Part shown: positions 53,165 through 62,997 of the stretch, in pieces
Layout of the letters: every line of letters starts with the position of its first letter
Numbering within the stretch: the stretch's first letter is position 1
Program-made: the position numbers and the translations under genes
The notes under the pieces: model-generated
Database searches by the model: none
What the model was told of the DNA's origin: nothing
The model's input: only the letters and a program-made list of their open reading frames with translations
NCBI GenBank assembly: GCA_000619965.1
Contig: JHVD01000016.1
Location: 1-63,314 of the forward strand
Length of the DNA stretch: 63,314 bases
Source of the DNA: Propionibacteriaceae bacterium P6A17
GTDB taxonomy: Bacteria; Actinomycetota; Actinomycetes; Propionibacteriales; Propionibacteriaceae
Direction: 5' to 3'

Positions 53165-54064
53165 ATGAACGAACAGCTTGAGCCCGTCTTCGGGCGCATC
53201 CTCACCGCGATGGTCACCCCCTTCACCGCCGACGGGGCCCTCGACGAGGAGCAGGCGGTCGTGCTGGCGAAGCATCTCGTGGACGACCTCGGCAACGACG
53301 GTCTCGTCGTCAACGGGACGACGGGTGAGTCTCCCACCACCACCGACGACGAGAAGCGTCGGCTGCTCGAGGTGGTGGTCGATGCCGTGGGCGACCGGGC
53401 GAGCATCGTCGCGGGCGTGGGCACCAACGACCTCCGCCACACCGTGCACCTGGCGGAGCAGGCCGCCGGCGTCGGCGTCGACGGGTTGCTCGTCGTGACG
53501 CCCTACTACTCGAGGCCGCCTCAGGCGCAGCTGGAGGCATACTTCCGGTCGGTGGCCGACGCCACCGAGCTGCCCAACATGCTCTACGACATCCCGCACC
53601 GCGCGGGCCTGCCCATCCCGCAGGACATGCTGATCCGCCTGGCCGACCACCCTCGCATCCGGGCCGTGAAGGATGCGAAGGGCGCGGTGGCGTCGTCGTC
53701 GGTGGTGATGGCCCAGACGACGCTCCAGTACTACGCCGGCGACGATGCCATGCTGCTGCCCCTGCTCGCGGTCGGCGGGGTCGGCGTTGTCGGCACCTCC
53801 ACCCACTTCACCGCGCGGGCAGCGAGGGCCGTCGTCGAGGCGTTCCTCGCCGGCGACGTCGAGCGTGCCATCACGCTCAACCAGCTGGCGCTGCCGGCGT
53901 TCACGGGCGTGTTCGCCAGCCAGGGCTGCATGATGGTCAAGGCCGCGCTCAACGCCCGCGGGCTTGCCGTCGGAGGCTGCCGCGCACCCATGGGCGAGGC
54001 GCCTGCGGAGGCCCTCGACGGCTTCCTGCGCATCCTCGACGAACACTTCGCAGGCGAGCACTGA
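53165..54064 (+). CDS. dapA: 4-hydroxy-tetrahydrodipicolinate synthase DapA, 299 aa
   Basis: Condenses pyruvate with aspartate semialdehyde, the first step of the diaminopimelate branch. TIM barrel with Schiff-base Lys169 in RAVKDAKG, the catalytic Tyr141 in LYDIPHRAG, and [11 protein letters not shown] at 50-60. The start ATG 53165 follows GGAGGCC. In mycobacteria dapA is elsewhere in the genome; here it sits between the methyltransferase and sigE. Confidence 0.96.
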   Translation: MNEQLEPVFGRILTAMVTPFTADGALDEEQAVVLAKHLVDDLGNDGLVVNGTTGESPTTTDDEKRRLLEVVVDAVGDRASIVAGVGTNDLRHTVHLAEQAAGVGVDGLLVVTPYYSRPPQAQLEAYFRSVADATELPNMLYDIPHRAGLPIPQDMLIRLADHPRIRAVKDAKGAVASSSVVMAQTTLQYYAGDDAMLLPLLAVGGVGVVGTSTHFTARAARAVVEAFLAGDVERAITLNQLALPAFTGVFASQGCMMVKAALNARGLAVGGCRAPMGEAPAEALDGFLRILDEHFAGEH

Positions 54065-54167
54065 TCCGCGCGGACGGGAACAATCCGGCGTCCTCGCGCG
54101 TTGGAACCAATGGACGCACAGGTTCCACACAGGTTCACCTGCTGCACTGGAAGACATGGAGAGCTCG

Positions 54168-54728
54168 ATGAGTGAGGCACAGGCCACCGACTGGGTGGCC
54201 CCGACGTGGCAGGAGCTCGTGCGCGACTACTCGCCGCAGGTCTACCGCCTCGCGCTGCGCCTCACCGGCAATCCCCACGACGCCGAGGACCTCACGCAGG
54301 ACGTCTTCGTGCGCGTCTTCAAATCCATCCACACCTTCCAGCCCGGGACCCTCTCCGGGTGGCTGCACCGCATCACCACCAACATGTTCCTGGACCAGGC
54401 GCGGCGCCGGCAGCGCATCCGCATGGATGCCCTCTCCACCGCGCCGGACTCGGTGTGGGGCAGCGCCGCCACCCCGGAGGACATTCACGCCGACGGCGAG
54501 TTCGATCCCGACGTGGCCGCCGCGCTCGCGCAGCTCAAGCCGGAGTACCGCGTCGCCGTCGTGCTCTGCGACATCGAGGGCCTGAGCTATGAGGAGATCG
54601 CGCAGGTGCTCGACCTGAAGCTCGGCACGGTGCGCAGCCGCATCGCGCGCGGCCGCAGCCAACTGCGCAAGGCGCTGAAGCATCGTGCCCCGGCGCAGGG
54701 CCGCTCGAGGTACCTCGGGGTCTCCTGA
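54168..54728 (+). CDS. sigE: ECF sigma factor SigE, 186 aa
   Basis: Extracytoplasmic-function sigma factor for envelope stress. Region 2 (about 15-75: [44 protein letters not shown]) and region 4 (about 120-175: [47 protein letters not shown]) are clear. ATG 54168 was chosen because GGAGAG lies five bases before it; ATG 54156 is an alternative. The adjacent anti-sigma gene begins one base after its stop, and tatB follows, which identifies it as the SigE/RpoE type. Confidence 0.93.
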   Translation: MSEAQATDWVAPTWQELVRDYSPQVYRLALRLTGNPHDAEDLTQDVFVRVFKSIHTFQPGTLSGWLHRITTNMFLDQARRRQRIRMDALSTAPDSVWGSAATPEDIHADGEFDPDVAAALAQLKPEYRVAVVLCDIEGLSYEEIAQVLDLKLGTVRSRIARGRSQLRKALKHRAPAQGRSRYLGVS

Positions 54729-54729
54729 C

Positions 54730-56181
54730 GTGGCCCGCGGCTGCGCACGCTTCCACGACGATCTCTCGGGATTCGTCGACGAGACCCTGCCGGCCAAACG
54801 CTGGGCGGAGGTGGCGCAACACCTCGCAGGCTGCCCCCTGTGCCGCGAGGAGACCATCGAGCTGCGCGACCTGCGCTCCGCCCTCGCCAACGCCCAGGCC
54901 GGTGCCTCACGGTGCCCGTCGGCGCTGGCCAGCCGGCTCGAGGCCATCGCCGGCGAGGAGTGCTCGCAACCCCTGTACCTGAGCGCGGCCGCGACGGGGG
55001 CGTCGTGCGCGCTGCCGTCGCGGCGCCGCCGCCGTCGCAACCTGATGATGCGTGGCACCGTCGCGATGCTGGCGCTCGTGGTGGGCGTAGGCGTCCTGTC
55101 CGTGGCGTTGGCACCGGCTCCCCGCTCCATCTCCGACGCCGTGGGCGCCAGCCGCGAACAGTTCGCGATGCAGATGACCGCGACGAGCGTCCAGGGCGCC
55201 GTCGGTGCCGTGCTGCTGGCCCAGCAGCGGGGTGCGCAGCTCGCGACGGCGCGCAACGTCGGTGGGGTACCCGTCGACGAGGACCAGTCGCTGCCGATCT
55301 CGTCGGACGCCGCGGAGGCGATGCTGAGCACCGCGGCGGCGGCGCCCGTGGCCGTCAGCGGCGTCCAGGAGGTGCTCGTGGTCGCCGATGGCGGGGGCTT
55401 CCTGCGCGGCGACGTCACCGTGCAGCGGGTCGGAGGGCAGGGCGCGAACCTGACGGTCTACGACCGCTTGGGCAACCAGTTCCTGTCGAGCTTCGCCCCA
55501 GACTTCGTGACCGAGATCACCTCGTCGGAGCATGACTCGCTCGACGACTGGGACTTCTCCGCCTTCGCGTCCCTCGCGACGATCGCCGGCCGGGACGCCT
55601 CCGTCATGGAGGCGCGCCGCGACGGCGCCCTCGTGGCCAGATGGTGGTTCGACGTGCCGACGGGCATCCTGCTGCGCTCCGAGCGGTTCGACTCGCAGGG
55701 CAACCCGACGATCATCGTCGGCTTCCGCTCGCTGCGGGTCGGGGTCGCCGAGCTCAGCGACCAGGCGAGCGAGGTGGTGGCGCTGAGCAGGGTGGGCAGC
55801 AGCGGCACGCGCGGCTGGTGCGTCGGACTTGCCACCTGCCCCTCCGAGCTGGCCGGGCTGCCGCTGGTCGCCTATTCATCGACGAAGGTCCGCGGTGAAC
55901 GCTCCATGAGCCTCATCTACTCCGACGGAGTGCAGACGCTCGTCGCCACCTGGTCCGAAGGCTGCCTCGAGCAGGCCACCCGGCTCTCCGCAGCCGCCGC
56001 CGCGGGGCTGCCGTCGGTGGAGGTGTGGCAGTCCGGTGCGGGCGTCGTCGCGGTGGCGACGAACGGTTCGCCCGCCATGCAGGCCCAGGCGGTCGACGCG
56101 CTGCCCGGCGAGTCGGCCTGCCGTACCGGCCTGACGCATCGTCTGGGTGCCGGGTTCGCCCGGCTCACCGGCCTGCGCTGA
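54730..56181 (+). CDS. Anti-sigma factor with fused RseB/MucB-like sensor domain, 483 aa
   Basis: An N-terminal zinc-binding anti-sigma domain binds and inhibits SigE (His31, Cys35, Cys38 in the HxxxCxxC motif HLAGCPLC). A basic stretch (SRRRRRR) and one membrane helix follow (about 105-125, VAMLALVVGVGVLSVALAPA). The outer region (about 200-400) is MucB/RseB-like, with VARWWFDVPTGILLRSERFD and NPTIIVGFRSLRVG. In E. coli and mycobacteria these parts are separate proteins or lack the RseB part; here they form one chain that could sense misfolded envelope proteins directly. GTG 54730 is one base after the sigE stop. Confidence 0.85.
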   Translation: MARGCARFHDDLSGFVDETLPAKRWAEVAQHLAGCPLCREETIELRDLRSALANAQAGASRCPSALASRLEAIAGEECSQPLYLSAAATGASCALPSRRRRRRNLMMRGTVAMLALVVGVGVLSVALAPAPRSISDAVGASREQFAMQMTATSVQGAVGAVLLAQQRGAQLATARNVGGVPVDEDQSLPISSDAAEAMLSTAAAAPVAVSGVQEVLVVADGGGFLRGDVTVQRVGGQGANLTVYDRLGNQFLSSFAPDFVTEITSSEHDSLDDWDFSAFASLATIAGRDASVMEARRDGALVARWWFDVPTGILLRSERFDSQGNPTIIVGFRSLRVGVAELSDQASEVVALSRVGSSGTRGWCVGLATCPSELAGLPLVAYSSTKVRGERSMSLIYSDGVQTLVATWSEGCLEQATRLSAAAAAGLPSVEVWQSGAGVVAVATNGSPAMQAQAVDALPGESACRTGLTHRLGAGFARLTGLR

Positions 56182-56197
56182 TTCGGGCCCGACGCGG

Positions 56198-56203
56198 TAG
56201 CAT
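56198..56203 (+). promoter_or_regulatory. -10 box TAGCAT, leaderless start at 56211
   Basis: TAGCAT ends seven bases before the tatB ATG. It may give tatB a promoter independent of the sigE operon. Confidence 0.5.
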
Positions 56204-56210
56204 TCGGCAC

Positions 56211-56633
56211 ATGTTGTTTGGCATCGACCCGGTCGAGATGGTCCTCATCATCGTGATCGCTGTCGTGCTCTTCGGCCCGGAGAAGATGCCGGAGTATTCG
56301 CGCAAGGCGGCACGGCTGTTCGTCTACCTGCGCGGCATCGCCAACAACACGCAGAAATCGCTCCGGGATCAGCTCGGTCCCGAGTACGCCGACCTCGAGC
56401 TCGCCGACCTGAATCCGCGCACCTTCATCAAGAAGCACCTCAGCCAGGAGGTCGCCGCGATCGAGGAGGCGAAGCGCGAGATCGAGGAGATGAAGCGTCA
56501 GCTCGAGGACGCCGCCAAGGCAGCCGAGCATGAGGTCGACGACGCCAAGCAGGCCGCTGAGGCGGCGCTCGACGCGAAGGCGGAGAAGGTGCCTCACCTC
56601 GTCGCCGCGCCGTTCGACGACGAGGCGACGTAG
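56211..56633 (+). CDS. tatB: Sec-independent translocase subunit TatB, 140 aa
   Basis: Component of the twin-arginine translocase receptor complex. The membrane helix is at about 6-21 (DPVEMVLIIVIAVVLFGP), with the hinge FGPEKMPEYSRKAA, then a long amphipathic and coiled-coil tail (EEAKREIEEMKRQLEDAAKA). It follows the sigE/anti-sigma pair, as in mycobacteria. No tatA or tatC is in the window. Confidence 0.93.
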   Translation: MLFGIDPVEMVLIIVIAVVLFGPEKMPEYSRKAARLFVYLRGIANNTQKSLRDQLGPEYADLELADLNPRTFIKKHLSQEVAAIEEAKREIEEMKRQLEDAAKAAEHEVDDAKQAAEAALDAKAEKVPHLVAAPFDDEAT

Positions 56634-56648
56634 CCGAGGCGTGCGAGG

Positions 56649-57803
56649 TCAGTTGGTGATGAGGCCCAGCCGCTGACCGACGATCGACGGCTTGAGGGAG
56701 GCGACGTCCTGCGCGAGCTGCTGCAGCGCCTTGGCGGCTGCGTGCTCCGGGGCGGAGTCGACGATCGGGGTGCCGCGGTCGCCGCCGGCGAGGAGGGTCT
56801 CGTCGAAGGGGATCTGCGCGAGCAGCGGCACCGTGTAGCCGACGCGTTCGGTGAGGGCCTCGGCGACGAGGGTGCCGCCGCCGGAGCCGAACAGCTCGAT
56901 GCGCTCGGTCTGGCCGCAGTGGCCGCAGGGATGCTCGAGCCACGACATGTTCTCCACGACGCCCAGCACGCGCTGATCCATGATGTGCGCCATCGTGCCC
57001 GCGCGCTCCGCCACGTCGGAGGCGGCGAGCTGCGGCGTCGTCACGACGACGACCTGCGAGCCCGGGATCTTCTGCCCGAGGCTCATGGCGACGTCGCCGG
57101 TGCCGGGCGGCAGGTCGAGCAGCAGGTAGTCGAGGTCACCCCAGAACACGTCGGTGAGGAGCTGGGTGAGCGCCCGGTCGAGGATCGGGCCGCGCCACGC
57201 CACCACCTGGTCGCGCGACGGCTTCAGCATCCCGATCGAGATGACCTTCAGGCCCTCCAGCGCGGGCACGGGAAGGATCATGTCGTCGACGACGGTGGGG
57301 CGCGCGTCGCCCAGCCCCAGGAGGTCGGGCACCGAGTGGCCGTAGATGTCGGCGTCGAGGATGCCGACGCTGCGGCCCAGCTTCGCGAGCGCGACGGCGA
57401 GGTTGACCGTGACCGACGACTTGCCCACGCCGCCCTTGCCGGAGGCGATGGCGATCACCTTGGTGAGGTTGCCCGGCTGCGCGAAGGGGATCACGCGCTC
57501 GGGCTGGCCGCCGCGCAGCATCTGCCGCATGGCGTCGCGTTGCTCGTCGTTCATCACGCCCAGCTCGACGTCGACGCTGGCCACGCCCTCGATGGGCTCC
57601 ACGGCGGCGCGGACGCGGGTGGTGATCTCGCTGCGCATCGGGCAGCCGGAGACGGTCAGCAGCACGCGGACGTGGACGTGGCCGGCGTCGTCGGCCGAGA
57701 TGGCGTCCACCATCCCGAGGTCGGTGATGGGGCGGCGGATCTCCGGATCCTCCACCTGGTGCAGTGCGGCGCGGACGAGGGGTACGAGCGGGTGTTCGGT
57801 CAC
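56649..57803 (-). CDS. mrp: Mrp/ApbC-family ATP-binding Fe-S carrier, 384 aa
   Basis: Iron-sulfur cluster carrier/P-loop ATPase. It has an N-terminal MIP18/DUF59 domain (about 1-90, with GCPMRSEI), a deviant Walker A SGKGGVGKSS at 121-130, DADIYGHSVPDLLGL and the cluster motif HPCGHCG near 290. GTG 57803 overlaps the neighbouring pseudogene by four bases. Its stop lies 15 bases from the convergent tatB stop. Mycobacteria have the same tatB-mrp neighbourhood. Confidence 0.95.
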   Translation of the reverse strand: MTEHPLVPLVRAALHQVEDPEIRRPITDLGMVDAISADDAGHVHVRVLLTVSGCPMRSEITTRVRAAVEPIEGVASVDVELGVMNDEQRDAMRQMLRGGQPERVIPFAQPGNLTKVIAIASGKGGVGKSSVTVNLAVALAKLGRSVGILDADIYGHSVPDLLGLGDARPTVVDDMILPVPALEGLKVISIGMLKPSRDQVVAWRGPILDRALTQLLTDVFWGDLDYLLLDLPPGTGDVAMSLGQKIPGSQVVVVTTPQLAASDVAERAGTMAHIMDQRVLGVVENMSWLEHPCGHCGQTERIELFGSGGGTLVAEALTERVGYTVPLLAQIPFDETLLAGGDRGTPIVDSAPEHAAAKALQQLAQDVASLKPSIVGQRLGLITN

Positions 57804-59256
57804 CCCATCATCCTTGCACTTTTGACGAGTTGTTCAACCCGCGGGGTCGACGCCGCCCGGGAAGGCCGTGCCCGACGGAACCGGACTGCGGGCCCAGCGA
57901 CGCCTCGGGGAGACGCCGCCAGGCGCAGCGGCGACTCACGCAAGTGGCAGCACGCCCGCCAGCGCCCGGGCCTTCCGGAGCCCTTCCGCGCCGCCAGCTC
58001 GTGGACACCGGCCCAGGCCTCCGACGGGACGTGGCCCCGTCGGGTGGCCTCGGCGAGGATTTCCTGGTGGAGGACGGCCACGTCGAGCACCCGGTTGGCC
58101 CACCGGGGCAGCACGTCCTGCGCGACGGCGTACTCGGCCTCGCCGGAGCCGACGACGAACCCTCCGTCGTGCGGGCGGACCGCCCGGGCCGCGACGAGCT
58201 GGCGCGCCGCCGTCAGGCGTGGGTTGTCCCGGGTGACGCGATCCGGGTCGTCGGGCAGCTCGCGGTGGAAGTATGCGCGCTCGTGCGGGTCCCAACCGAC
58301 GCGGCCGGACGCCGCGAGGACGGCCAGACCGGCGTGCACGCGGGCGTCGTCGAGGCCGGTCTCGCGGGCGAGGTGGGCGACGTCGATGACCGGCTCGAAC
58401 GCGAGCACGGCGCTGATCCACTCGGCGTCCTCGATCGCTCGCTCCCCGGCCAACTGCCCCAGCAGCGAGCCCTCGCCGGAGAAGCCGCGCCATGCCTCGT
58501 CGGTGAGCGCCACCGTGACGCGGGCCGCGGGCAGTTCGAGGGCGACGAGCGCGCCTGCGGTGGCGTCGTCGGGGCGGTGGACGACGAGTCCCTCGGCGTG
58601 GGGGAGGAGCCGCTTCAGCGCGCTGAGCCGATGGATGCCCGGGACGGGCACGGCGCCCGGCCTAGGCCCGGCAGCAACGCCGCCAGGAAGGCGCGCGCCC
58701 CGGAGGCAGGCACCCGGAACGCCTCCGAGAAGCCGGTGAGGATCTGCGCCACGTTGCCGAGCGCAGGCACCCACCGCGACGGCATGTCGACGGGCCGCTC
58801 GGCAGCGGTCCTGGACGGGGTCGATGCCCGGAGCCCGTCGTCGCCGACGTCGAGGTGCAGGAGCTCGTGCGCGGGGAGGTTCGTGAGCAGGGCGCGCGAC
58901 GCGGGGCCGAGGTCGACGTTGGTGGTGCCGCGCCCGATCTCGCCGCCGTCGAGTGCGCCACCCATCACTTCCAGGCAGGCATGGATGCCGTTGCAGGCGG
59001 AGAAGCACTCCGCGCGGAGCCGGTCGCCGTGGGCGGAGAGGATCGGGTCGCGCTCCCCGACGGGGGTGTGGCGGAAGTACCTGGTCGCGGTGATGTCGGC
59101 GAGCGTCACGAGCGCGCGGGCGAGCACCTGCGGGCGGGTCGCGAAGCCGTGGAAGAACGACGGCGACCTTTCCGGTCCTTCCGGCCCGAGGCCGGGCGCG
59201 AGCGCGAGGACCAGGCCATCGTCGGCCAGCGTGGTGGGGTGCGCAAAGCGTCGCAT
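57800..59256 (-). pseudogene. SWIM zinc-finger family gene, frameshifted
   Basis: The gene starts at ATG 59256 (MRRFAHPTTLADDGLVLALA, then ATRYFRHTPVGERDPILSAH) and reads well to about 58660 (FLAALLPGLGRAP). There a one-base shift moves it into a second frame that continues VPVPGIHRLSALKRLLPHAEG, EAWRGFSGEGSLLGQL and YFHRELPDDPDR. Near the C-terminus, where a SWIM motif (CxCPW...RGPCKH) is expected, only degraded pieces remain in different frames (CSTWPS; AGVHELAARK). At least two frameshifts plus lost zinc ligands make it a pseudogene. The frame of the second half runs on to 57800 and overlaps mrp. Confidence 0.78.
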
Positions 59257-59360
59257 GGGAGCAGTATTGCCTGCCCCGGGGCCAACGACACGCTGTACGC
59301 CACATCCCGGGGGTTCGGGCGCCGAGCAGGGCGTCGGGATCCGCGGGATGGTGCGGTCGA

Positions 59361-59720
59361 TCAGCGCCGCCGGTGGTCGAGTGCGTCGCCCAGCAGGATG
59401 AAGGAGCCCGCGACGAGGCCCAGCATCCACAGCCTGCCCAGTGCGGCGACGACGGCCAGCGCCGGCACCATCGTCAGGAGCAGCAGCATGCGCTCGTGGG
59501 CGCGCAGGCGGCGTTGTGACCCCGGCGCCAGCCACACCAGCCAGATGCCGAGGTAGGCGACGACGAACAGTGCGGCCACGAGGATGCCCACCTTGCCCTC
59601 GCCCGCGATCCGCCACAGCGCCGTCGCGTCGGTGCCGAGCAGCAGCAGATGCCCGACGAACGCCACGAGCCCGAACCATCGGAAGCCGGGCGTCGCGGTG
59701 GTCGTGTGCTCACCGGGCAC
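59361..59720 (-). CDS. Small membrane protein, 119 aa
   Basis: The start at GTG 59720 (VPGEHTTTATPGFRWFGLVA) overlaps the DUF1003 stop by 11 bases. Four hydrophobic segments are likely: VAFVGHLLLLGTDATALW, VGILVAALFVVAYLGIWLVW, MLLLLTMVPALAVVAALG and MLGLVAGSFILLG. I do not recognise the family. It is the last gene of the MgtE-like/DUF1003 operon. Confidence 0.72.
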   Translation of the reverse strand: MPGEHTTTATPGFRWFGLVAFVGHLLLLGTDATALWRIAGEGKVGILVAALFVVAYLGIWLVWLAPGSQRRLRAHERMLLLLTMVPALAVVAALGRLWMLGLVAGSFILLGDALDHRRR

Positions 59721-60243
59721 GGGTGTCCTCCCCGTCGTCGGGCATCTCCTCGCGGGTGCGCGCCCGCTCGTCGAGCTCGTCGAGCAGGCCGCGCAACTCG
59801 GAGCGAAGCTCGGAACGGACGAAGTCGCGGGTGGCGAGCTCGCCCAGATGCATGCGGATGGAGGCGATCTCGCGCGCGAGGAAGTCCATGTCGGCACGCG
59901 ACTGCGCGGCCAGGCGACGGTCCTCGTCGAGGCTGATCTTGTCGCGCACCTCCTGGCGGTTCTGCGCGAGCAGGATGAGCGGCGCGGAGTAGGAGGCCTG
60001 GGTGGAGAAGAACAGGTTCAGCAGGATGAACGGGTACGGATCCCACTTGAAGCCGTAGATACCGACGAAGTTGAACGTCACCCAGAGCACGACGAAGACC
60101 GTCATGTAGACGAGGAACTTCGCGGTACCCATGAACCGCGCGAACGCCTCGGCGAACGTGCCGAAGGTCTCGGAATCGAGCTGGACCCGGGGCAGCCACG
60201 AGCCGCGGGACTCGCGGGGCTTCGAGAGGTCGTTGTCAGCCAC
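59710..60243 (-). CDS. DUF1003 membrane protein, 177 aa
   Basis: Two membrane segments at about 43-83 (FLVYMTVFVVLWVTFNFVGI; WDPYPFILLNLFFSTQASYS) make the DUF1003 signature. A soluble coiled-coil tail follows (APLILLAQNRQEVRDKISLD; FVRSELRSELRGLLDELDER). In mycobacteria a DUF1003 gene also follows the MgtE-like gene. It overlaps that gene by eight bases. Function unknown; an ion-channel role is only speculation. Confidence 0.92.
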   Translation of the reverse strand: MADNDLSKPRESRGSWLPRVQLDSETFGTFAEAFARFMGTAKFLVYMTVFVVLWVTFNFVGIYGFKWDPYPFILLNLFFSTQASYSAPLILLAQNRQEVRDKISLDEDRRLAAQSRADMDFLAREIASIRMHLGELATRDFVRSELRSELRGLLDELDERARTREEMPDDGEDTRAR

Positions 60244-61498
60244 CGTTCACCCCCCAGGGCTCCGTCGCGTCCATCTGGTCGCCGCGCCAGTCGTCGGGCA
60301 GCATGTGGTCGAGCACGTCGTCGACGGTGACCGCGCCGACGAGCTGGTTCGAGTCGTTGACGACGGGGGCGACGACGAGGTTGTAGGTGGCGAAGAAGCG
60401 GCTGACCTTCGCGAGGGGGTCGCTCGTGTGCAGCGGCTCGAGGGTCTCGTCGAGCATCTTCGCCACCATGAGCGTCGGCGCCTCGCGCAGCAGCCGCTGG
60501 GTGTGGACGGCGCCGATGTAGCGTCCCGTCGGGGCCTCCAGCGGGGGGCGGCACACGAACACCATCGACGCGAGCGCGGGCGTCAGCTCCTCGTTGCGGA
60601 CGTAGGCGAGGGCCTGGGCGACGGTGGCGTCGGATTCGAGCACGACGGGCTCTGGCGTCATCATGCCGCCGGCGGTGAACTCGCCGTAGACCAGCAGGCG
60701 GCGCACGTCGGAGGCATCCTCCGGCTCCATGTGTTCCAGGAGGTCCTCGGCGACCGCCTGGGGGAGGTCACGGATGAGGTCGGCGGCGTCGTCGGGGTCC
60801 ATCTCCTCCAGCACGTCGGCGGCCCGCTCGGTGTCGAGGGCCGAGATGACCTCGATCTGCTCCTCCTCGGGGAGCTCCTCGATGGCCTCGGCGAGCATGT
60901 CGTCGTCGAGGGCGTCCAGCACCTCCACGCGTTGCCGCGGATCCATATCGTGCAGTTCCTTGGCGATGTCGGCCGGGTTCATGTCGGCGAACTCGGCCAC
61001 GAGGTTCGCCGTCGTGCGCTCCGTCGACGCGTGCAGTGCCGGCACGTCCTTCCAGCTCAGCACCTGCGGCTCGGACCGGCCACCGAACCCGAAGCGGCCC
61101 ACCTTGGTGACGCGACGCACGGCGACGCGACGCAGCTCCCACTCGTGGCTGCGCACCTGTTCCATCGACACGTCGAGGATGGTGCTCTTGCCGTCGCCGC
61201 GCTCGAGGGGGCGGTCGAAGAGGTCGGCGGCGACGAGCAGCTCGCCGTCGCGACGCTGGAACTTGCGGGTGTCGATCATGCCCTGGATCGACACCTGGTT
61301 GGGGCTGATGTGGTGGACGCGCACCATCGGCACGAAGATCCGCTGCTTCGCGAAGAGTTCGACGACGAGCCCTTTGACGCGCGGGGCCCTGCCGTCGGCT
61401 CGCGCGTAGCAGATGATGTCCTTGACGCGGCCCACTTGCGAGTCCGAGGCGTCCACGAGGGGCAGCCCCACGACGCGCGAGATGAACACCTGTGCCAT
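60236..61498 (-). CDS. MgtE-like regulatory protein without transport domain, 420 aa
   Basis: Domains in order: PRC-barrel-like N-terminus (1-150; RVVGLPLVDASDSQVGRVKD), MgtE N-domain of helical repeats (about 165-280; ADMNPADIAKELHDMDPRQR; MDPDDAADLIRDLP), and two CBS domains (about 285-405; GGMMTPEPVVLESDATVAQA; NLVVAPVVNDSNQLVGAVTV). The magnesium-transporting membrane domain of MgtE is absent; the protein is soluble. ATG 61498 has the -10 TAGATT ending seven bases upstream. It probably senses Mg2+ or nucleotides and partners the DUF1003 protein. Confidence 0.9.
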   Translation of the reverse strand: MAQVFISRVVGLPLVDASDSQVGRVKDIICYARADGRAPRVKGLVVELFAKQRIFVPMVRVHHISPNQVSIQGMIDTRKFQRRDGELLVAADLFDRPLERGDGKSTILDVSMEQVRSHEWELRRVAVRRVTKVGRFGFGGRSEPQVLSWKDVPALHASTERTTANLVAEFADMNPADIAKELHDMDPRQRVEVLDALDDDMLAEAIEELPEEEQIEVISALDTERAADVLEEMDPDDAADLIRDLPQAVAEDLLEHMEPEDASDVRRLLVYGEFTAGGMMTPEPVVLESDATVAQALAYVRNEELTPALASMVFVCRPPLEAPTGRYIGAVHTQRLLREAPTLMVAKMLDETLEPLHTSDPLAKVSRFFATYNLVVAPVVNDSNQLVGAVTVDDVLDHMLPDDWRGDQMDATEPWGVNGG

Positions 61499-61505
61499 GC
61501 GCACC

Positions 61506-61511
61506 AATCTA
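61506..61511 (-). promoter_or_regulatory. -10 box TAGATT, leaderless start at 61498
   Basis: On the minus strand TAGATT ends seven bases before the ATG. The remaining gap to 61682 holds a 12-base palindrome (61532-61543, CCCCGATCGGGG) and otherwise nothing I can name; it may include the IS1380 end. Confidence 0.5.
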
Positions 61512-61682
61512 GCCTCGATCTTTCATGACGGCCCCGATCGGGGGTTGTCGGCGCCGGTGGTGTCGATGTTGGTCTGATTCTTGCAGGAGGGTGCGACAAG
61601 ACGCCGCGTGACGTTCGCGGTGGGCGGGGTTCCAGGCCGAGGGGGTATTCCAGGATCGAGGCGGATGGTCGGGGCCGCGGGG

Positions 61683-62997
61683 TCAGGTCGCTGGGGCCGG
61701 GAGCCCTTGGAGCTTGGTGATGCCGGCGTGGATCAGCCCGGCCCATGGGGATCGGTCGCTGAGGTGGAGGTGGATGCGTCTGGCTCTTCGGGCGATGGTG
61801 GCGGGGATGCTGAACAGCCGGTAGCGGAGCCGTTTCGGTTCCCACCGGCGTGCTTCGTGTCCGGCCAGCGCGAGCAGCCCGGTCCAGGCCTGCAGCTCGG
61901 ACGCGAGCGCGATGATCTGGCACCAGATCCTGTTCTGGTCGAACCCGTGGAGGGGGAGGTTCGCCAGCCCGGTGGTCTTCGCCTGCCTGATGCGGTCCTC
62001 GCAGCGGGCGCGGCGGCGGTGCCGGAGCTCGAGCTGTTGAAGGGTGGCGCCTCTGGTGTTGGTCGCGAACGCGGTCAGCCGGTAGCCGTCGACGTCGTCG
62101 AACCGTAGCTGCGCTCCGGGGTGGGGCCGTTCCCGGCGGACGATCACCCGCATCCCGTCGGGCCAGCCTGTCAGGTCGAGTAGTCCGGTGAGCTCGGCGA
62201 GATCGGCCCCGTCGCGGGCTTCACCATCCGCGTTGAGGGCCGGGAGCCACACCCATTCAGGGATCTGGTGGTAGAGCTCGGCGGTGTCCATGGGGAGGGT
62301 GAACCCGACCGAGTACGCGACCCGCCGCCCGGTCAGCCACTTCGTGAACTCCTTCGTGCCGCCGGCCCCGTCCGCGCGGACCAGCACCCTCCGCCCTGGG
62401 CGCGGGTTGCGGTCGGGGAGCTGCGCCAACGCGGCCTTGGTGACAGCGATGTGATCGCTGGCCTTGTTGGAGCCGGCGTTGCCCGGCCGCAGCAGGATCT
62501 CGAGTGCTTCGCCGGTTCCGTCCGCGCCGTGGTCGGCGAACGCCAACAGGGGGTGGAACCCGTACCCGCGTTTGAACGTCAGAGCAGCCTGCTGCTTCTC
62601 CGAATGCGCGGTGACCAGCGACGCATCCAAGTCGATAATCAGCGGCTGCTCAGCGGTAGCGCCGTGGTCGGGGGCATGGACACCGGCCACACCCCACACG
62701 GTGGCGCGGGCCTGCTGCCGCGCCGACGAGATCGCCTTGATCGCCTTGTCCGCATCGTCGGCCAGGGCCTTGATCAGCCGGGACACCGTCGGATCCGACG
62801 CCACCGACCCGTAGACCCCTGGTTCGGCGCGCAGGGTGGCGAGGTCGCTCAACGCATCACCGCCCAGCACCAGCGACACCGCTAGGTCGAGCAGGATCTT
62901 GCCTGGGTCATGGACCGCCAACGGCTTCCGCCACCCCGCCAACGCCTCCGACAGGCCCCGATCCAGGCCTGCGGCCCGGATCGTTTCGGTCAGCAGG
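61683..62997 (-). mobile_element. IS1380-family transposase gene, 5'-truncated
   Basis: The minus strand encodes an IS1380-type DDE transposase, running from the IS3 junction at 62997 to the stop at 61683. Recognisable parts are GVYGSVASDPTVSRLIKALA, LIIDLDASLVTAHSEKQQAA (first Asp of the triad), GFHPLLAFADH, RVLVRADGAGGTKEF (second Asp) and CEDRIRQAKTTGLANLPLHG (Glu). The first few tens of residues are missing, cut off by the IS3 insertion. An open frame continues past 62997 only because the IS3 antisense strand happens to be open. The terminal repeats were not identified. Confidence 0.88.
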
